NCBI RefSeq assembly: GCF_000172635.2 | Contig: NC_018632.1 | Location: forward strand, 1,054,001 to 1,118,000 | DNA: 64,000 nt | Source of the DNA: Alteromonas macleodii ATCC 27126 | GTDB lineage: Bacteria; Pseudomonadota; Gammaproteobacteria; Enterobacterales; Alteromonadaceae | Reading direction: 5' to 3' | In this document: piece by piece, positions 1-11,900 of the stretch | Numbering within the stretch: the stretch's first letter is position 1 | Layout: every line of letters starts with the position of its first letter | The notes under the pieces: model-generated | Told to the model about the DNA's origin: nothing | The model's database searches: none | What the model saw: only the letters and a program-made list of their open reading frames with translations | Made by a program: the position numbers and the translations under genes

Positions 1-1
1 C

Positions 2-1081
2 GATATGGATGCCGTTAACGCAGTACTGACTGAATTCGGTTTAACTGAATTGACTCACGATATCGGTACGCTTAATAGCACCGACATGATTGAGTTTAGT
101 CGCGGTGGCGTTGCTGTACTTGCAGATAGCCGCGTATCAATGCGTACAATGTGGGCACAAACCACGTTTGAAATGCAGAAACTGCGTGATAACCCTGAAT
201 GTGCTGAACAAGAACACGCTGCAAAGCAAGATGCTGCCGACCCAGGTTTGCATGCTGCGTTGTCTTATGATGTAAACGATGACGTAGCAGCGCCCTATAT
301 TGCCAAAGGCGTTAAGCCCAAAGTGGCGATATTAAGAGAGCAGGGCGTAAACTCGCATCTAGAAATGGCGGCTGCATTTACCCGTGCAGGCTTTGATGCT
401 ATCGATGTGCACATGAGTGACGTGTTGGCCGGTCGCATTACCCTTGAACAGTTTGCGGGCCTTGCGGCTTGTGGCGGTTTCTCTTACGGCGATGTATTAG
501 GTGCAGGTGAAGGTTGGGCGAAATCTATATTGTTCAACAGCATGGCTCGCGACCAGTTTGAAGGCTTCTTCAACCGTAACGATACGTTCAGCTTAGGTGT
601 GTGTAACGGCTGTCAGATGCTATCGAACCTTAAATCACTGATTCCAGGTACTGAGCATTGGCCACATTTCGTGACCAACCAGTCGGCGCGATTTGAAGCC
701 CGTGTTGCAATGGTCGAAGTGATGGAGTCTAAGTCTGTGCTGCTTGATGGCATGGCAGGTTCGCGTATGCCTATTGCTGTGTCGCACGGTGAAGGTCAGG
801 CTGAATTTTCCAATGACAACGCGCTGTCACAAGTAGGCGCGCAGGTGGCGATGCGTTATGTAGACAACTACGGCAAGCCAACCATGCATTATCCGGCAAA
901 CCCGAATGGTTCACCGCAGGGGATCACAGGCTTAACTTCACTAGACGGACGCAGCACAATTATGATGCCGCACCCTGAACGTGTATTCAGAGCCGTGGCA
1001 AACTCGTGGCGTCCAGACGATTGGCAAGAAGATGGTGCGTGGATGCGTATCTTCAGAAATGCCCGTAAATTTGTTGGGTAA
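2..1081 (+). CDS. purL: Phosphoribosylformylglycinamidine synthase, C-terminal part
   Basis: This is the 3' end of a large PurL, which is about 1,300 residues in Gammaproteobacteria; only about 359 residues lie in the window and the reading frame is open at the left edge. PurL makes FGAM from FGAR, ATP and glutamine in purine synthesis. The visible part is the glutamine amidotransferase class I domain. It has the nucleophile motif GVCNGCQM, the ILREQGVN start of the domain, and the PHPERVF His-Glu pair near the C-terminus. The ATG at position 5 is internal and not a start. The gene stands alone and is followed by a hairpin terminator. Identification is secure from the motifs and the C-terminal layout. 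Confidence 0.97.
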   Translation, partial: DMDAVNAVLTEFGLTELTHDIGTLNSTDMIEFSRGGVAVLADSRVSMRTMWAQTTFEMQKLRDNPECAEQEHAAKQDAADPGLHAALSYDVNDDVAAPYIAKGVKPKVAILREQGVNSHLEMAAAFTRAGFDAIDVHMSDVLAGRITLEQFAGLAACGGFSYGDVLGAGEGWAKSILFNSMARDQFEGFFNRNDTFSLGVCNGCQMLSNLKSLIPGTEHWPHFVTNQSARFEARVAMVEVMESKSVLLDGMAGSRMPIAVSHGEGQAEFSNDNALSQVGAQVAMRYVDNYGKPTMHYPANPNGSPQGITGLTSLDGRSTIMMPHPERVFRAVANSWRPDDWQEDGAWMRIFRNARKFVG

Positions 1082-1103
1082 CAAAGCACTGTTAGTTCGA
1101 TAA

Positions 1104-1132
1104 AAACAGGGGGAAACCCCTGTTTATCTTTC
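1104..1132 (+). terminator. Rho-independent terminator after purL
   Basis: A 9-bp perfect stem (1104-1112 with 1117-1125) has a four-base loop and is followed by a moderately T-rich tail. It lies 23 bases after the purL stop. Confidence 0.75.
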
Positions 1133-1214
1133 GAAAAAATACTGTTTAATAAACGTTCATACCATAAATAGGTGTCAAAGCTTTGGCAAAGTGTCAAAAA
1201 TCTGATTTTTGCCC

Positions 1215-1243
1215 TTGTCATCAGATTGTCACTGATCTATTGT
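1215..1243 (+). promoter_or_regulatory. Candidate sigma-70 promoter for the small ORF at 1341
   Basis: TTGTCA at 1215-1220 and TATTGT at 1238-1243 are separated by 17 bases. The match is 5/6 at -35 and 4/6 at -10. It lies about 100 bases before the small ORF. It rests on motif inspection only. Confidence 0.35.
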
Positions 1244-1340
1244 AGTGCAAGCAAGGAATGCGATTAGGTTACAGGAGTTGAGTTAGGGTTGTACCAGTGA
1301 AAGGCATGCGCCAGCTGGTTTAAATAATAAGAGACGACCG

Positions 1341-1481
1341 ATGAATCGTTCTTCTAAAGGGTTTGGCTTAACCGGAGTGGCTGTAGCTGTAGTGCTGATG
1401 TTCGTAACTGCTGTTTTTAGCACATCTGCGAAGTCTGCCGAAGCTCCAACAACGCTAAGTGTGCAGTCTTCAGTTAAGTAG
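1341..1481 (+). CDS. Small predicted membrane or secreted peptide (46 aa)
   Basis: This short frame encodes 46 residues: a polar start (MNRSSKGFG), a hydrophobic stretch at about residues 10-26, and a short polar tail (STSAKSAEAP...). That is the shape of a signal peptide with a short mature tail, or of a single-pass small membrane protein. It has a candidate promoter about 100 bases upstream and a perfect hairpin 16 bases downstream, so it sits in a self-contained unit. The Shine-Dalgarno sequence is weak (AAGAGACGACCG before ATG). I recognise no family. The opposite-strand frame over the same bases (1283-1537) runs through the hairpin and looks like a shadow. Confidence 0.45.
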   Translation: MNRSSKGFGLTGVAVAVVLMFVTAVFSTSAKSAEAPTTLSVQSSVK

Positions 1482-1484
1482 TCT

Positions 1485-1532
1485 GAAAGAAAAATTCTAA
1501 CGCCCGTATCAAGTTGCTTGATACGGGCGTTA
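1485..1532 (-). terminator. Strong hairpin, probable terminator of smrA
   Basis: A perfect 16-bp stem (1498-1513 with 1517-1532) has a three-base loop. On the minus strand it is followed by a T-rich run (bases 1485-1497), which fits termination of smrA transcription arriving from 1652. On the plus strand it also closes the small ORF ending at 1481, but the T tract is poor in that direction. Confidence 0.65.
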
Positions 1533-1651
1533 ATCATTAGGGGACAATAAAAACGTTCAGCATATAGCGCTTCATGAGAAAAGCCTAAAAGCTACACCTA
1601 AAGACAAGCCCAAAAAAGCAAAGCTGACTCAACGAGTTTTTGCCTCTCATT

Positions 1652-2239
1652 TTATCCTTTCTTATTTTTTTCTCTGTTAATTAATTTCTGCTGCGGATGC
1701 TTTTTCAAAAGCACATATGTAGCACCAAAGCCTCCGTGCATCGGTTGAGCCGTATGGTAGGCAATGACTTCGTCTAGTTCTCTTAGCCAATGGTTAACAT
1801 AACTTTTTTTCAAAGCGGGAAAGGGTTTGCTATTTTCACCTGTTCCATGTTTTATGAGCAGTGCACGAACCCCGCGTTCGTGACTAGATTTAATGGTGCT
1901 ATAAACCAGGTCTCGGCTTTGTTCTAAGGTTTTCCCTGAAAGTGTTACGTTGGCCTCTAGAGGGTATTTACCAAGGCGAAGTTTTTTAAAAACGCCGTCT
2001 TGAATACCGGGCTGCTGGAAGTGTATGAAATCATCAGGGGGGACCGGCTTTACACCTTCCATGCTCAGTGGATTAGCGAGTTTTTCGCGGACGCTTAACT
2101 GCCTAGCCGCTCGTTTTTGTTTTTCAGCGAGCGCCTTTTCAGGATCGTGTAATAAAGCCTTATCATCTGAAGCGATTGGTTTTACATCTTGCATTTCTGC
2201 AAAAAACGAATCGATATCGTCGTTTTCAAATTGGCTCAT
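1652..2239 (-). CDS. smrA: Smr-domain DNA endonuclease SmrA
   Basis: The 195-residue protein matches the E. coli SmrA (YdaL) pattern. It has a charged N-terminal region with a DAMEDVQP-like element (here FAEMQDVKP), then GIQDGVFKKLRLGKYP, then the Smr domain at about residues 95-185. That domain carries LIKHGTGE and PMHGGFGATYVLLKK, the conserved loops of the fold. Smr domains of this class are nicking nucleases that act on nucleic acid in the cytoplasm; the physiological role of SmrA is not well established. The DLHG motif of other Smr proteins is TLSG here, and the E. coli SmrA sequence as I recall it also lacks DLHG. The gene is monocistronic, with a hairpin terminator 120 bases downstream. 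Confidence 0.9.
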   Translation of the reverse strand: MSQFENDDIDSFFAEMQDVKPIASDDKALLHDPEKALAEKQKRAARQLSVREKLANPLSMEGVKPVPPDDFIHFQQPGIQDGVFKKLRLGKYPLEANVTLSGKTLEQSRDLVYSTIKSSHERGVRALLIKHGTGENSKPFPALKKSYVNHWLRELDEVIAYHTAQPMHGGFGATYVLLKKHPQQKLINREKNKKG

Positions 2240-2400
2240 ATTAATCCCCGTATAAGCTACTTCTCTATCTTTTATACGCTATTTCTGCCCCGTTGGTCTA
2301 TGGAGCATAACCGCTCGATATATCACCGGGCGCAACGAACAGCAGCACCGTCGATTGCAGTGTAATTATAAAGTGGGGATTAAATTCTAAAAATCATCGT

Positions 2401-2526
2401 TTAGTAAATGGCACCGGGTTCCGCTAAAGCTTCAATAGCATCCCACTCTTCTTCAGAAAATGGGCACTGCTCAGCTGTTTCGGCACAACTATCAGCGTTA
2501 TCAGGTGGGGGGAAATCGAAAGTCAT
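2401..2526 (-). CDS. Small acidic hypothetical protein (41 aa)
   Basis: The minus-strand frame starts at ATG 2526 after a good Shine-Dalgarno (GGAGAG, 4 bases before ATG) and ends at TAA 2401. The product is very acidic (EEEWDAIEALAEPG near the C-terminus) and has two cysteines. No membrane segment or known domain is visible. The codons look normal for the neighbourhood and the ribosome site is convincing, so I think it is a real small gene of unknown function. A longer plus-strand frame over the same bases (2408-2692) runs into the tRNA and is a shadow. Confidence 0.5.
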   Translation of the reverse strand: MTFDFPPPDNADSCAETAEQCPFSEEEWDAIEALAEPGAIY

Positions 2527-2658
2527 AATGCTCTCCTGTTTTGAAGAGTATTACTTAAATTGGCTAAATTACAACCAAAGTATAATAAATTCTTCAATAT
2601 TACAGGCGACGGTGTGTATAAGCATCTTTACTAAAAAGCAGAAACGTTGCGCAATTAA

Positions 2659-2733
2659 TGGCGTCCCCAGCTGGAATCGAACCAACATCTAAGCCTTAGG
2701 AGGGCCTTGTTTTATCCATTAAACTATGGGGAC
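2659..2733 (-). tRNA. tRNA-Arg (anticodon CCT)
   Basis: Read on the minus strand, the acceptor arms GTCCCCA and TGGGGAC pair fully. The anticodon stem AGGCC/GGCTT encloses the loop CTCCTAA, giving anticodon CCT. A TTCGATTCC T-loop is present, and the discriminator G is followed by an encoded CCA (2659-2661). The tRNA reads the rare Arg codon AGG. No integrase or attachment-site duplication is visible next to it. Confidence 0.95.
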
Positions 2734-2872
2734 CTAATGCGTAGGGAGTTTTATTATACGTAGTTCGGGAAAATACGAAACCCTTTGTCAACAAGGTGCA
2801 GCGCTATGAGCAGAATGTCTCTGTCATTGACGTGAAAGTAATGAGCCCATGGCCTGGTTTTCTAATGCATAT

Positions 2873-2900
2873 AAAAAGCCCTCGTAGATACGAGGGCTTT
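2873..2900 (-). terminator. Rho-independent terminator of the giant adhesin gene
   Basis: A 10-bp stem (2875-2884 with 2891-2900) with a six-base loop is followed on the minus strand by a T run. It lies just beyond the adhesin stop at 2919. Confidence 0.85.
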
Positions 2901-2918
2901 GGCTATGGTCAGCGTATT

Positions 2919-5900
2919 TTAAATATCCGTAGGTGGAAGTTTATCAATCGCCGTTTTCAGTACCTCTGACTCGGTAGGAGATGTAGCGCCCACGTCACTT
3001 CCGCTTTCTTTAGTTGTGTCAACTGCTGAGTCGCTTGAACTCGTCGTTGAAACGCTCTCAGAACCTGAGTCAGTCGAAGTAGGCTCTGTTGAGGGAAGAA
3101 TCAAATCTTCCGGAGGAAGGTCAATGTCCACAACATCAACCGTCACTTCAGTGACAGGCCCAGTAGTAACAATATCGCCTTCTTCAGGAAGGGTGATTGT
3201 GTCTTCTGGTACTGTACCGGAAGTGATAGGTTCTGGCGCTGTACTTTCTGGTGTAGAAAGCTCAGGCGAAAGCGGGCTTGTACCCTCGTCCGGCGCGGTG
3301 GGCACAGGACCGCCAATATCAACCGTATCAAGCTTAGTGCCAGACAGGTCGATAGTATCTCCTCCACCAAAACCATCGCCCACAGTGGTACCAAGTGTGC
3401 TTACCTCGTCTTCAGGTAGCGTAATGATATCTGGTGTACTCTCTACTGGCTCCGTTATCGCTGAAGGCTCGCTCATAAGCGGTGCAGTAGGCTCGTTTTC
3501 TGGTGTTATCAGTCTAGTTTCAGCGTTTAGATCGACTGTTTGAAGCGTTTGCCCTGTTAGGTCAATGACGTCAGGTGCTGTAGGCTCGTCAGTAACCACG
3601 GTGCCGCTGCTATCTGATGCGCTTACAGACTCAGATGAACTGCTCATTACCACTTCTGGTACACCTTCACCAGATGCCGTTACAAACACGTTAAATTCTG
3701 CCTGTTCGATAGTGCCGTCTGGATATTCGATACGGTAAGTAAAAGTATCCGTTAAGGTTCCACCAAACACGGCTTGCGTGTTGTCCGGGGTATAAGTGTA
3801 TGCGCCAGTTTCATCAATTTGCAGCGTACCGTAATCACCCACTAACGTAATGCCGCCAGTCGCATCTTGGAAGGTTGTTCCATCAGTAGAAACGGTTACG
3901 TCGTATGTTGGGCCAAACAGTATATCGTTTTCGAACAGATTGCCGGTGGCGGTTTGTACGCCGCTAACTTCAAACTGGTCAAGATAGTTGATGGTAGAAG
4001 ACAGGTCTACACTAATACTTCCGGCTACGCCAACGCCAGTTGTACCGCTCATCGACAGACGGTACAAACCTTCAGTTAATCCGTTGACGGTAAGCACGGT
4101 ATCGCCATCAATGCCTAATAAGCTAATCAACTCGCCATTAGGGAAAACCCTGTACGCTTCCCACGCGCCGTTTTCGAACTTTTCTACGGTAACAGTAAGG
4201 CTTGAAACCAGTGACAGTAGGCTGCCGTTATCAACGTTTAACGTAATATCTTGAGTTGTATTTGTTGCAACGGCAAATGTACTGCTGGTATCGCTAAAGC
4301 TGCCCCCTAGCCCCAATAAATAGCCATGAGAAAGTGCATCTAGGTCACTAGGGCCCGCTTCCGAAACAAAGTCGTAGGTCAATTCAGCACGTGCCGAGTC
4401 TGCGGATACGCCTTGCCCTGATAGATTGAAGTTCAAGTTTGCAGTAGACGTATTGGCGCCATCTGAAATGGTGTAGCTAAAGCTATCTGTATTGCCTAAG
4501 CCGTCGCGAACGCCGTTGGCTACATAGGTGTAGCTGCCGTCTTCAAATATAGTTAAATCGCCATAATCACCTTCAATGGTAATGCCAGATAAACCAGTAC
4601 CCAATACAGTCACTGACTCTCCATTGGTATGAGTAACTTGAGTAACAACGCCTCCTTCGGCAATACTGTCACTAACGTCGCCTGAGCTAGCGGCATCGAT
4701 AACATTACCTGATGTGGTAATGCTGCCCGCAAACGCATACTCGGTTAACGTTGAAGTCACATCAGTTTGTTGCAGTAAGGTGAGCGTGTTGCTAAGTAGT
4801 GCCTCGGCGACGGCATCGAGCGCTACGTCGACCAGCAAACTTAGACCTAACTCGTTAAGACCCGTAGTGATTCTGCTAACTAAATCCGCTGCGCCAATCG
4901 AATCAGCTGTGCTAAGAGCAGGTTCAAGTATGAGTGCCCGTACTATAGTTCCTAGTCCAAGACTGTTCAGAACACTGGCATTAGTACCGTTCAATGCGTC
5001 TTCTACAGCAGTTAAGACTGCATCCTGATTCTCTTCACCAAGAGCAACGCCACCGCTACCTAACTCCGTCAACGTAATTGAGCCGCCGCTGTTTTGGTCA
5101 AACAAGGTTTCTAAAGCGCTCTCGTCATTGCGCACAACAACCGTATAGTCTCCAGCGGGTAGTCCCGAGAATTTAGCAACCAGCGTATTGTCACCTGTTA
5201 ACCCCAGAAGATTAACGCCTGCGACATCTCCAATTAACGGGTTATCAGGAGTCATAGCTGTAGCGACTACATTGCCACTAGAATCCACAATTTCAATAAT
5301 GTAGGCATCGGCAACGGCAACGAGAGCCTCTTGGCTAACTTCAACCACTATTTCACCGAAGAACCCAGGGTCAACCGTAAGCGTGGTACTTGCAGTTGGA
5401 GAGCCCGCAGCAGGCGATCCTTCTGCTAAACCAATGACCTGTAAATCACTGTCGGTGACAGGGGCATTAACGATAGCAGTTTGCGCACCGAGCTCCATAT
5501 CATTACTGTCGTTTTGTGCGACAACTGGCGGGAAGTCACTTCCCGAAATAGTAATGGTGAGCGCCGCAATATCAGAGGTTTCACCATCTGACAAGGTGTA
5601 GTTAAATACTTCATCTTGTCCAATAGCACTGCGGTCACCATCGGCGGTATAGGTGTAAGTACCATCTGAGGCAATTTCAAGCACGCCATAGTCACCTTGG
5701 ATAGTAACCGTTCCTGTGGCAGGAATCACAACACTGTCACCTGATGCGTTAGTAACCAGCGTCACTCGAGCGCCGTCTAAAATGGTATCCGCACCCACGC
5801 CACTTAAATCACCGTCAATTAGGTTACCCTGCGCCACTAAATCACCTGTGTAGGTGTATTCCGTCAATGTGGTGGTGATATCAGTGTCTTGCAAAATGGT

Positions 5901-8900
5901 TAACGTATTGCTGAGTAACACGTCAGCAAGAACAGCAGCGATATCGTCTAAGAAACCTAACAATCCAAGATCTGTGAGTGGACCCGTGAGCGCTCCTACG
6001 AGGTCTCCCGCACCGATTACAGTAGTGGTGTCTAGAACTGTTTCTAAAATGCCTCTTACTTGTGTGCCTACAGTGCCTAGTGGAATGCCTAGAATACCGC
6101 CGTTTAACGTTGTTTCGACCGTATTAAGCACGACATCCTGGTTTTCAGGCCCGAGGACCACACCCGCTGTGCCTAGTTCATCAAGGTCAATATCGTTGCT
6201 GTTGTCGTTGTCTAACAAGTCTTCGAGTAAGTTTTCATCGTTGCGAACAACTACGCTATAAGTGCCTGCAGCTAGACCTGCTAGCGAGAAGGAGATGGTT
6301 TCATCCCCTGAGACATTGAATATCTCAAGTCCGCCAACGTCCGTAAGTTGCGAGTCAGCGCTGACTCCTTGATAGACCAGCTGGCCACTTTCGTCGTATA
6401 TCTCGACTATGTAGGCATCGGCAACAGCAACAAGTGCAACTTGTTCGACTTCTATGAGCACTTCACCCACATTATCAGGTGATACCGTAAAGGAGGCGCT
6501 TGCATCCACGCCACCTGTAGATTCTGCTAAGCCAATCACCTGCACGTCGCTGGTGGTTTCCGGTGGATTTACAGTAACCACAGGTTCGCCCATATCAACG
6601 GTGTTACCGTCGTTTATAGCATCGAGAGCCTGTACGACAACATTCTGACTTGCTGTGCTTGCCGAGTTACCTGCTTCGTCGGTGACTGTTGCCACCACCG
6701 CGTAGGTACCTGCTGGTAGCGTTGTGCCTGTTAAATCAAGGCTCCAATTACCGCTGCCATCAATGGTAAGTTCAGGGTCAGTGCCAAAGGTAAAGGACGT
6801 GCCATCAACGGTAACGGTTAGGGTAGTATTGTCACCAAGGTCAACCGTTCCATTGAAAATAAGCGTGCTATCGCTAGTAATAAAGTCTCCAGCCACCCCT
6901 GAGTCGTTTGAGATACTGTCGAACGTTACTGTCTGACCATTCTTGTTTTCATCAATACTGGTATCGATAACAACGGTACCTGTGTCAGTAGCAAGATTGC
7001 CTACCACATCTGTGGCGGTAACCACAGCCGTGTAATTGCCTTCCGCAAGCAGAGCGACGATATTATCAGCCAGTGTCCACGTGCCGTCACCATTGTTGGT
7101 AGCGGTGTAATCGTTGCCGTCAATGGTCACCACCACAACCGCATTGGGGTCGTTCACCGTACCGGTAAGCTCAGGCGTGGTGTCGTTGGTGGTCAGATCG
7201 TTTATTGCAACCGTAGGTGCAGTGGTATCAATTACCACTGTACCTGTATTGGTCACCGTATTGCCCGCGGCGTCTGTCGCGCTTACCGATGTTGGGTAGC
7301 TGCCTTCTGCAAGCGTGGCGACAGCGTTGTCAGCCAGTGTCCAGGTGCCATCACCATTGTTGGTAGCGGTGTAATCATTACCGTCAATCGTTACCACCAC
7401 AACCGCATTGGGATCGTTCACCGTACCGGTAAGCTCAGGCGTGGTGTCATTGGTGGTTATATCGTTTATTGCAACCGTAGGCGTGGTGGTATCAATAACC
7501 ACCGTGCCGGTATTGGTTACCGTGTTGCCTGCGGCGTCTGTCGCGCTTACCGATGTTGGATAGCTACCTTCAGCAAGCGTAGCGACTACGTTATCAGCTA
7601 ACGTCCAAGTGCCGTCACCATTGTTGGTAGCGGTGTAATCGTTGCCGTCAATGGTCACCACAACAACCGCATTGGGATCGTTCACCGTACCGGTAAGCTC
7701 AGGCGTGGTGTCGTTGGTGGTTAGATCGTTTATCGCAACGGTAGGTGCGGTTGTATCAATAACCACTGTACCCGTATTGGTTACCGTGTTGCCCGCGGCG
7801 TCTGTTGCACTTACCGATGTTGGGTAGCTGCCTTCTGCAAGCGTGGCGACTGCGTTGTCAGCCAGTGTCCATGTGCCGTCTCCGTTATTGGTGGCGGTAT
7901 AGTCATTGCCGTCAATCGTTACCACCACAAATGCATTCGGGTCGTTCACCGTACCGGTAAGCTCAGGCGTTGTGTCGTTGGTGGTCAGATCGTTTATTGC
8001 AACGGTAGGTGCGGTTGTATCAATTACCACTGTTCCTGTATTGGTAACAGTGTTGCCCGCGGCGTCTGTTGCAGTAACAGATGTTGGGTAACTGCCTTCT
8101 GCTAGCACAGCAACTGCGTTGTCAGCCAGTGTCCAGGTGCCATCACCATTGTTGGTAGCGGTGTAATCATTGCCGTCAATGGTTACCACCACAACTGCAT
8201 TCGGATCGTTCACCGTACCGGTAAGCTCAGGCGTGGTGTCGTTGGTAGTAAGATCGTTTATTGCAACGGTAGGCGCGGTGGTATCAATTACTACAGTACC
8301 AGTGTCGGTATCGGTATTACCCGCATCGTCAGTTGCAGTAACAGATGTTGGGTAACTACCTTCAGCGAGTGTAGCGACTACGTCATCGGCCAGCGTCCAC
8401 GTACCGTCACCGTTATTGGTAGCGGTGTAGTCAACGCCGTCAATGGTGACTACTACAGTAGCCGTTGGGTCATCAACCGTACCCGTTAGTGCAGGCGCAG
8501 TGTCGTTGGTCGTTACATCATTGATGGTTACGACAGGTGCCACGGCATCTACCGTGTCAGATGCAGGCCCACTGGTGTTACCCGCTTCATCGGTAGCCGT
8601 TGCCGTTACTACAACTCCATCTGCTAATGGTGTATCTGGCGTTACGCTCCAATTGCCGTCACCATCAGCGATGACGGTGAAATCTGGCGTGCCGTCTCCG
8701 TCTACATCCACATTTACCGTAGCGCCCGCTTCGGCTGTGCCGGTAATTTCAGTGCCGTTGCCCGCTTCAACGGTAGGCGCAGCTGGTGCTGTGGTATCAA
8801 TAACCACTGTACCAGTATTCGTACCCACATTACCTTCTGGGTCGGTTGCAGTAACCGTTGCGGTATAGCTACCTTCAGCAAGTGCCGCCACCGCATCGTC

Positions 8901-11900
8901 AGCCAGTGTCCACGTGCCATCACCGTTATTGGTGGCGGTATAGTCGGCACCGTTGATGGTAACAACCACCGTGGCTGTTGGGTCGTCAACCGAACCAGTA
9001 AGTGCCGGCGTTGTATCGTTCGTTGTTAAATCGTTAAAGGCAACCACTGGCGCAGCCGCGTCAACCGTGTCTGAGGCTGGGTTGCTAATGTTACCCGCTG
9101 CGTCAGTTGCCGTTACGGTCACAATTACGCCATCGGCAAGCGGTGTATCAGGCGTAATGCTCCAATTACCGTCGCCATCAGCGATGACGGTGAAATCGGG
9201 CGTGCCGTCGCCATCAACGTCCACATTTACGGTTGCGCCTGCTTCAGCGGTACCGGTAATTTCGGTACCGTTGCCCGCATCCACAGTAGGTATGGCAGGT
9301 GGTGTAGTATCAATCACTACCGTTCCTGAATTTGAACCTACATTGCCATCGGCATCCGTGGCAGTAACGGTAGCGGTATAGCTACCATCTGCAAGTGCAG
9401 CCACTGCATCGTCAGCCAGGGTCCAGCTTCCATCGCCATTGTTAGTTGCGGTGTAGTCCACACCATCAATGGTCACTACTACGATAGCGTTTGGATCGTC
9501 AACCGTACCGGTTAGCTCTGGTGTGGCGTCATTAGTGGTTAAGTCATTGATTGCAACGTCTGGCGCAACAGCATCTACTGAATCTGACGCTGGTGCACTG
9601 ACATTGCCAGCTTCATCAACCGCTGTTGCCGTAACAACCACGCCATCGGCCAGCGGTGTAGTGGGGGTTACTGACCAATTTCCATCGCCATCTGCGATGA
9701 CGGTGAAGTCTGGCGTGCCGTCGCCATCCACGTCCACATTTACAGTTGCCCCTGCTTCCGCAGTACCCGTAATTTCAGTGCCGTTACCTGCATCGACGGT
9801 AGGCGCTGCTGGCGCAGTGGTGTCAATCACCACAGTGCCAGAGTTAGTTCCGGTGTTACCGTCGGCATCAGTAGCAGTAACCGTAGCGGTATAGCTACCT
9901 TCAGCCAGCGCGGCAACGATATCGTCAGCCAGTGTCCAGCTGCCATCACCATTGTTTGTAGCGGTATAGTCTGTACCGTTAATGGTAATGACCACAATGG
10001 CGGTTGGATCGTCCACCGAACCGGTAAGTGCAGGCGTGGTGTCGTTAGTCGTTAGGTCGTCAAAGGCAACGACTGGCGCGACAGCGTCTACGGTATCAGA
10101 CGCCGGGCTACTCGTATTGCCAGCTTCATCGGTTGCTGTTGCCGTGACAACCACGCCATCCGCTAGCGGTGTAGTGGGTGTTACTGACCAGTTACCATCG
10201 CCATCAGCAATAACCGTGAAATCAGGTGTGCCATCACCGTCAACGTCTACGTTTACGACAGCGCCTGCTTCGGCTGTACCGGTAATTTCGGTACCATTGC
10301 CTGCATCAACAGTAGGCGCAGCAGGCGCAGTAGTATCGACAATGCCGCCATTTTCGTTTGCGGTTGCCGTATTGCCCGCGCCATCTGTTGCACTTGCGGT
10401 GACTGAATAATTACCTTCAGATAAGGCCGCTGGCACATCTACAGAGAAGGTGCCATTAGCTTGAACAATGGCGCCAAATGTTTGGGTGTTTCCTGCACTA
10501 TCGGTAACGCTGATGGATACGGTGCTGCCTGGCGCAATATCTGTAGTACCGGAAATGGTCGGTGTGGTGTCGTTTCCTGTACCAAGTGCGTCCAAGGTTA
10601 GGTTTGGCACGGCTGTATTGATATTGCCGCTGGTAGTATCAGACGCTGAATTTCCAGCAGCATCAGTGGCGGTAGCAGTAACATTGAAGTTTCCGTCTGC
10701 CATTGCATTGGGCACGTCGGCGCTGAAATTACCAAGGCTATCGACAATAGCCGTAAATGTCTGTTCTGCTCCCGCGCTGTCGGTGACGGTTATGGTCACT
10801 GAACTACCTGGGCTTAAATCGGTGCTACCGGTGATCGTTGGCGTAGTATCGTTACCTGTGCCTTGTGCATCTAAGTTGATCGTCGGCGCGGTAGTGTCTA
10901 CGCTACCGTTTGTTTCAGTGGCAGTAGTCTCATTGCCTGCTGGGTCTTGGGCCACGGCGGTGACAGTATACCCTCCTTCAGCCATGGCGCTTGGCACATC
11001 GGCCGAGAAACTGCCGTCTCCCTGAACGGTTGCATCGAAGGTTTGGCTTACACCTGCATTATCCGTAACCGTAATCGTTACCGTAGCACCTGCAGGCAGG
11101 TCAGTATTCCCTGATATTGTAGGCGTTGTGTCACTGTCTGGGGCTAGTGTATCTAACGATAGAGTAGGGGCTGTCGTATCAATAACGCCTGTATTGTCTA
11201 CGACGGTAGTGCTATTACCCGCTTCATCACTTGCCGTGGCTTCAACACTGTATGCACCTTCTGCCAAAGGCGCAGGCACATCCACTGTAAAGTTTCCATT
11301 TACATCAACCGTAGCTGTAAGGGTTTGAACATTTCCGGCGCTGTCAGTTACCACAAGCGTAACTTCACTACCCTGCGCAAGGTTTGTGCTACCAGATAGG
11401 GTAGGCGTTGTGTCATTGCCTTCCTCAAGTGGCGTTAATGTTAGTGATGGTGCTGTAATGTCTATGTTTCCAGCATCACTGGCTGTTGCTGTATTACCTG
11501 CCTCATCACTGATGGTAGCGCTTACCGTGAAGTCGCCTTCAGCTAAATCCGTACCCGGGGAGATAGAGAAAGAACCATTGGCCTGTACCACTGCGCTTAA
11601 GGTCTGGGTCGCACCAGCGCTATCCGTTACCAAAATAGTGACCACAGCGCCCGCAGGTTCATCGGTTGTACCGGTAATGAGTGGCGTCGCGTCGTTAGTG
11701 GTATCGGCAACATCTATAGTAAGTGTAGGTGCTAGAGTATCAACTACGCCTGCTTCGTTATCGGTTGTACTGTTGTTTGCTTCATCGGTGGCGGTTGCTG
11801 AAACAGTGAAGTTTCCTTCAGCCATCGCCGCTGGTACATCGGCAGAGAATACGCCGCCCGCGCCAACCAATGCAGAGAACACCTGTGTATTACCCGCACT

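Noticed and set aside
1283..1537. Minus-strand 84-residue frame
   Set aside because: It crosses the strong hairpin and lies opposite a small ORF with better context.
2408..2692. Plus-strand 94-residue frame
   Set aside because: It overlaps the tRNA-Arg gene and opposes a small ORF with a better ribosome site.
2659..2733. tRNA-Arg as an integration site for a mobile element
   Set aside because: No integrase gene or direct repeat of the tRNA end is visible in the window.
6963..10335. Regular repeats that might suggest a CRISPR array
   Set aside because: Units are 264 and 513 bp, in frame, and encode protein without spacer/repeat alternation.
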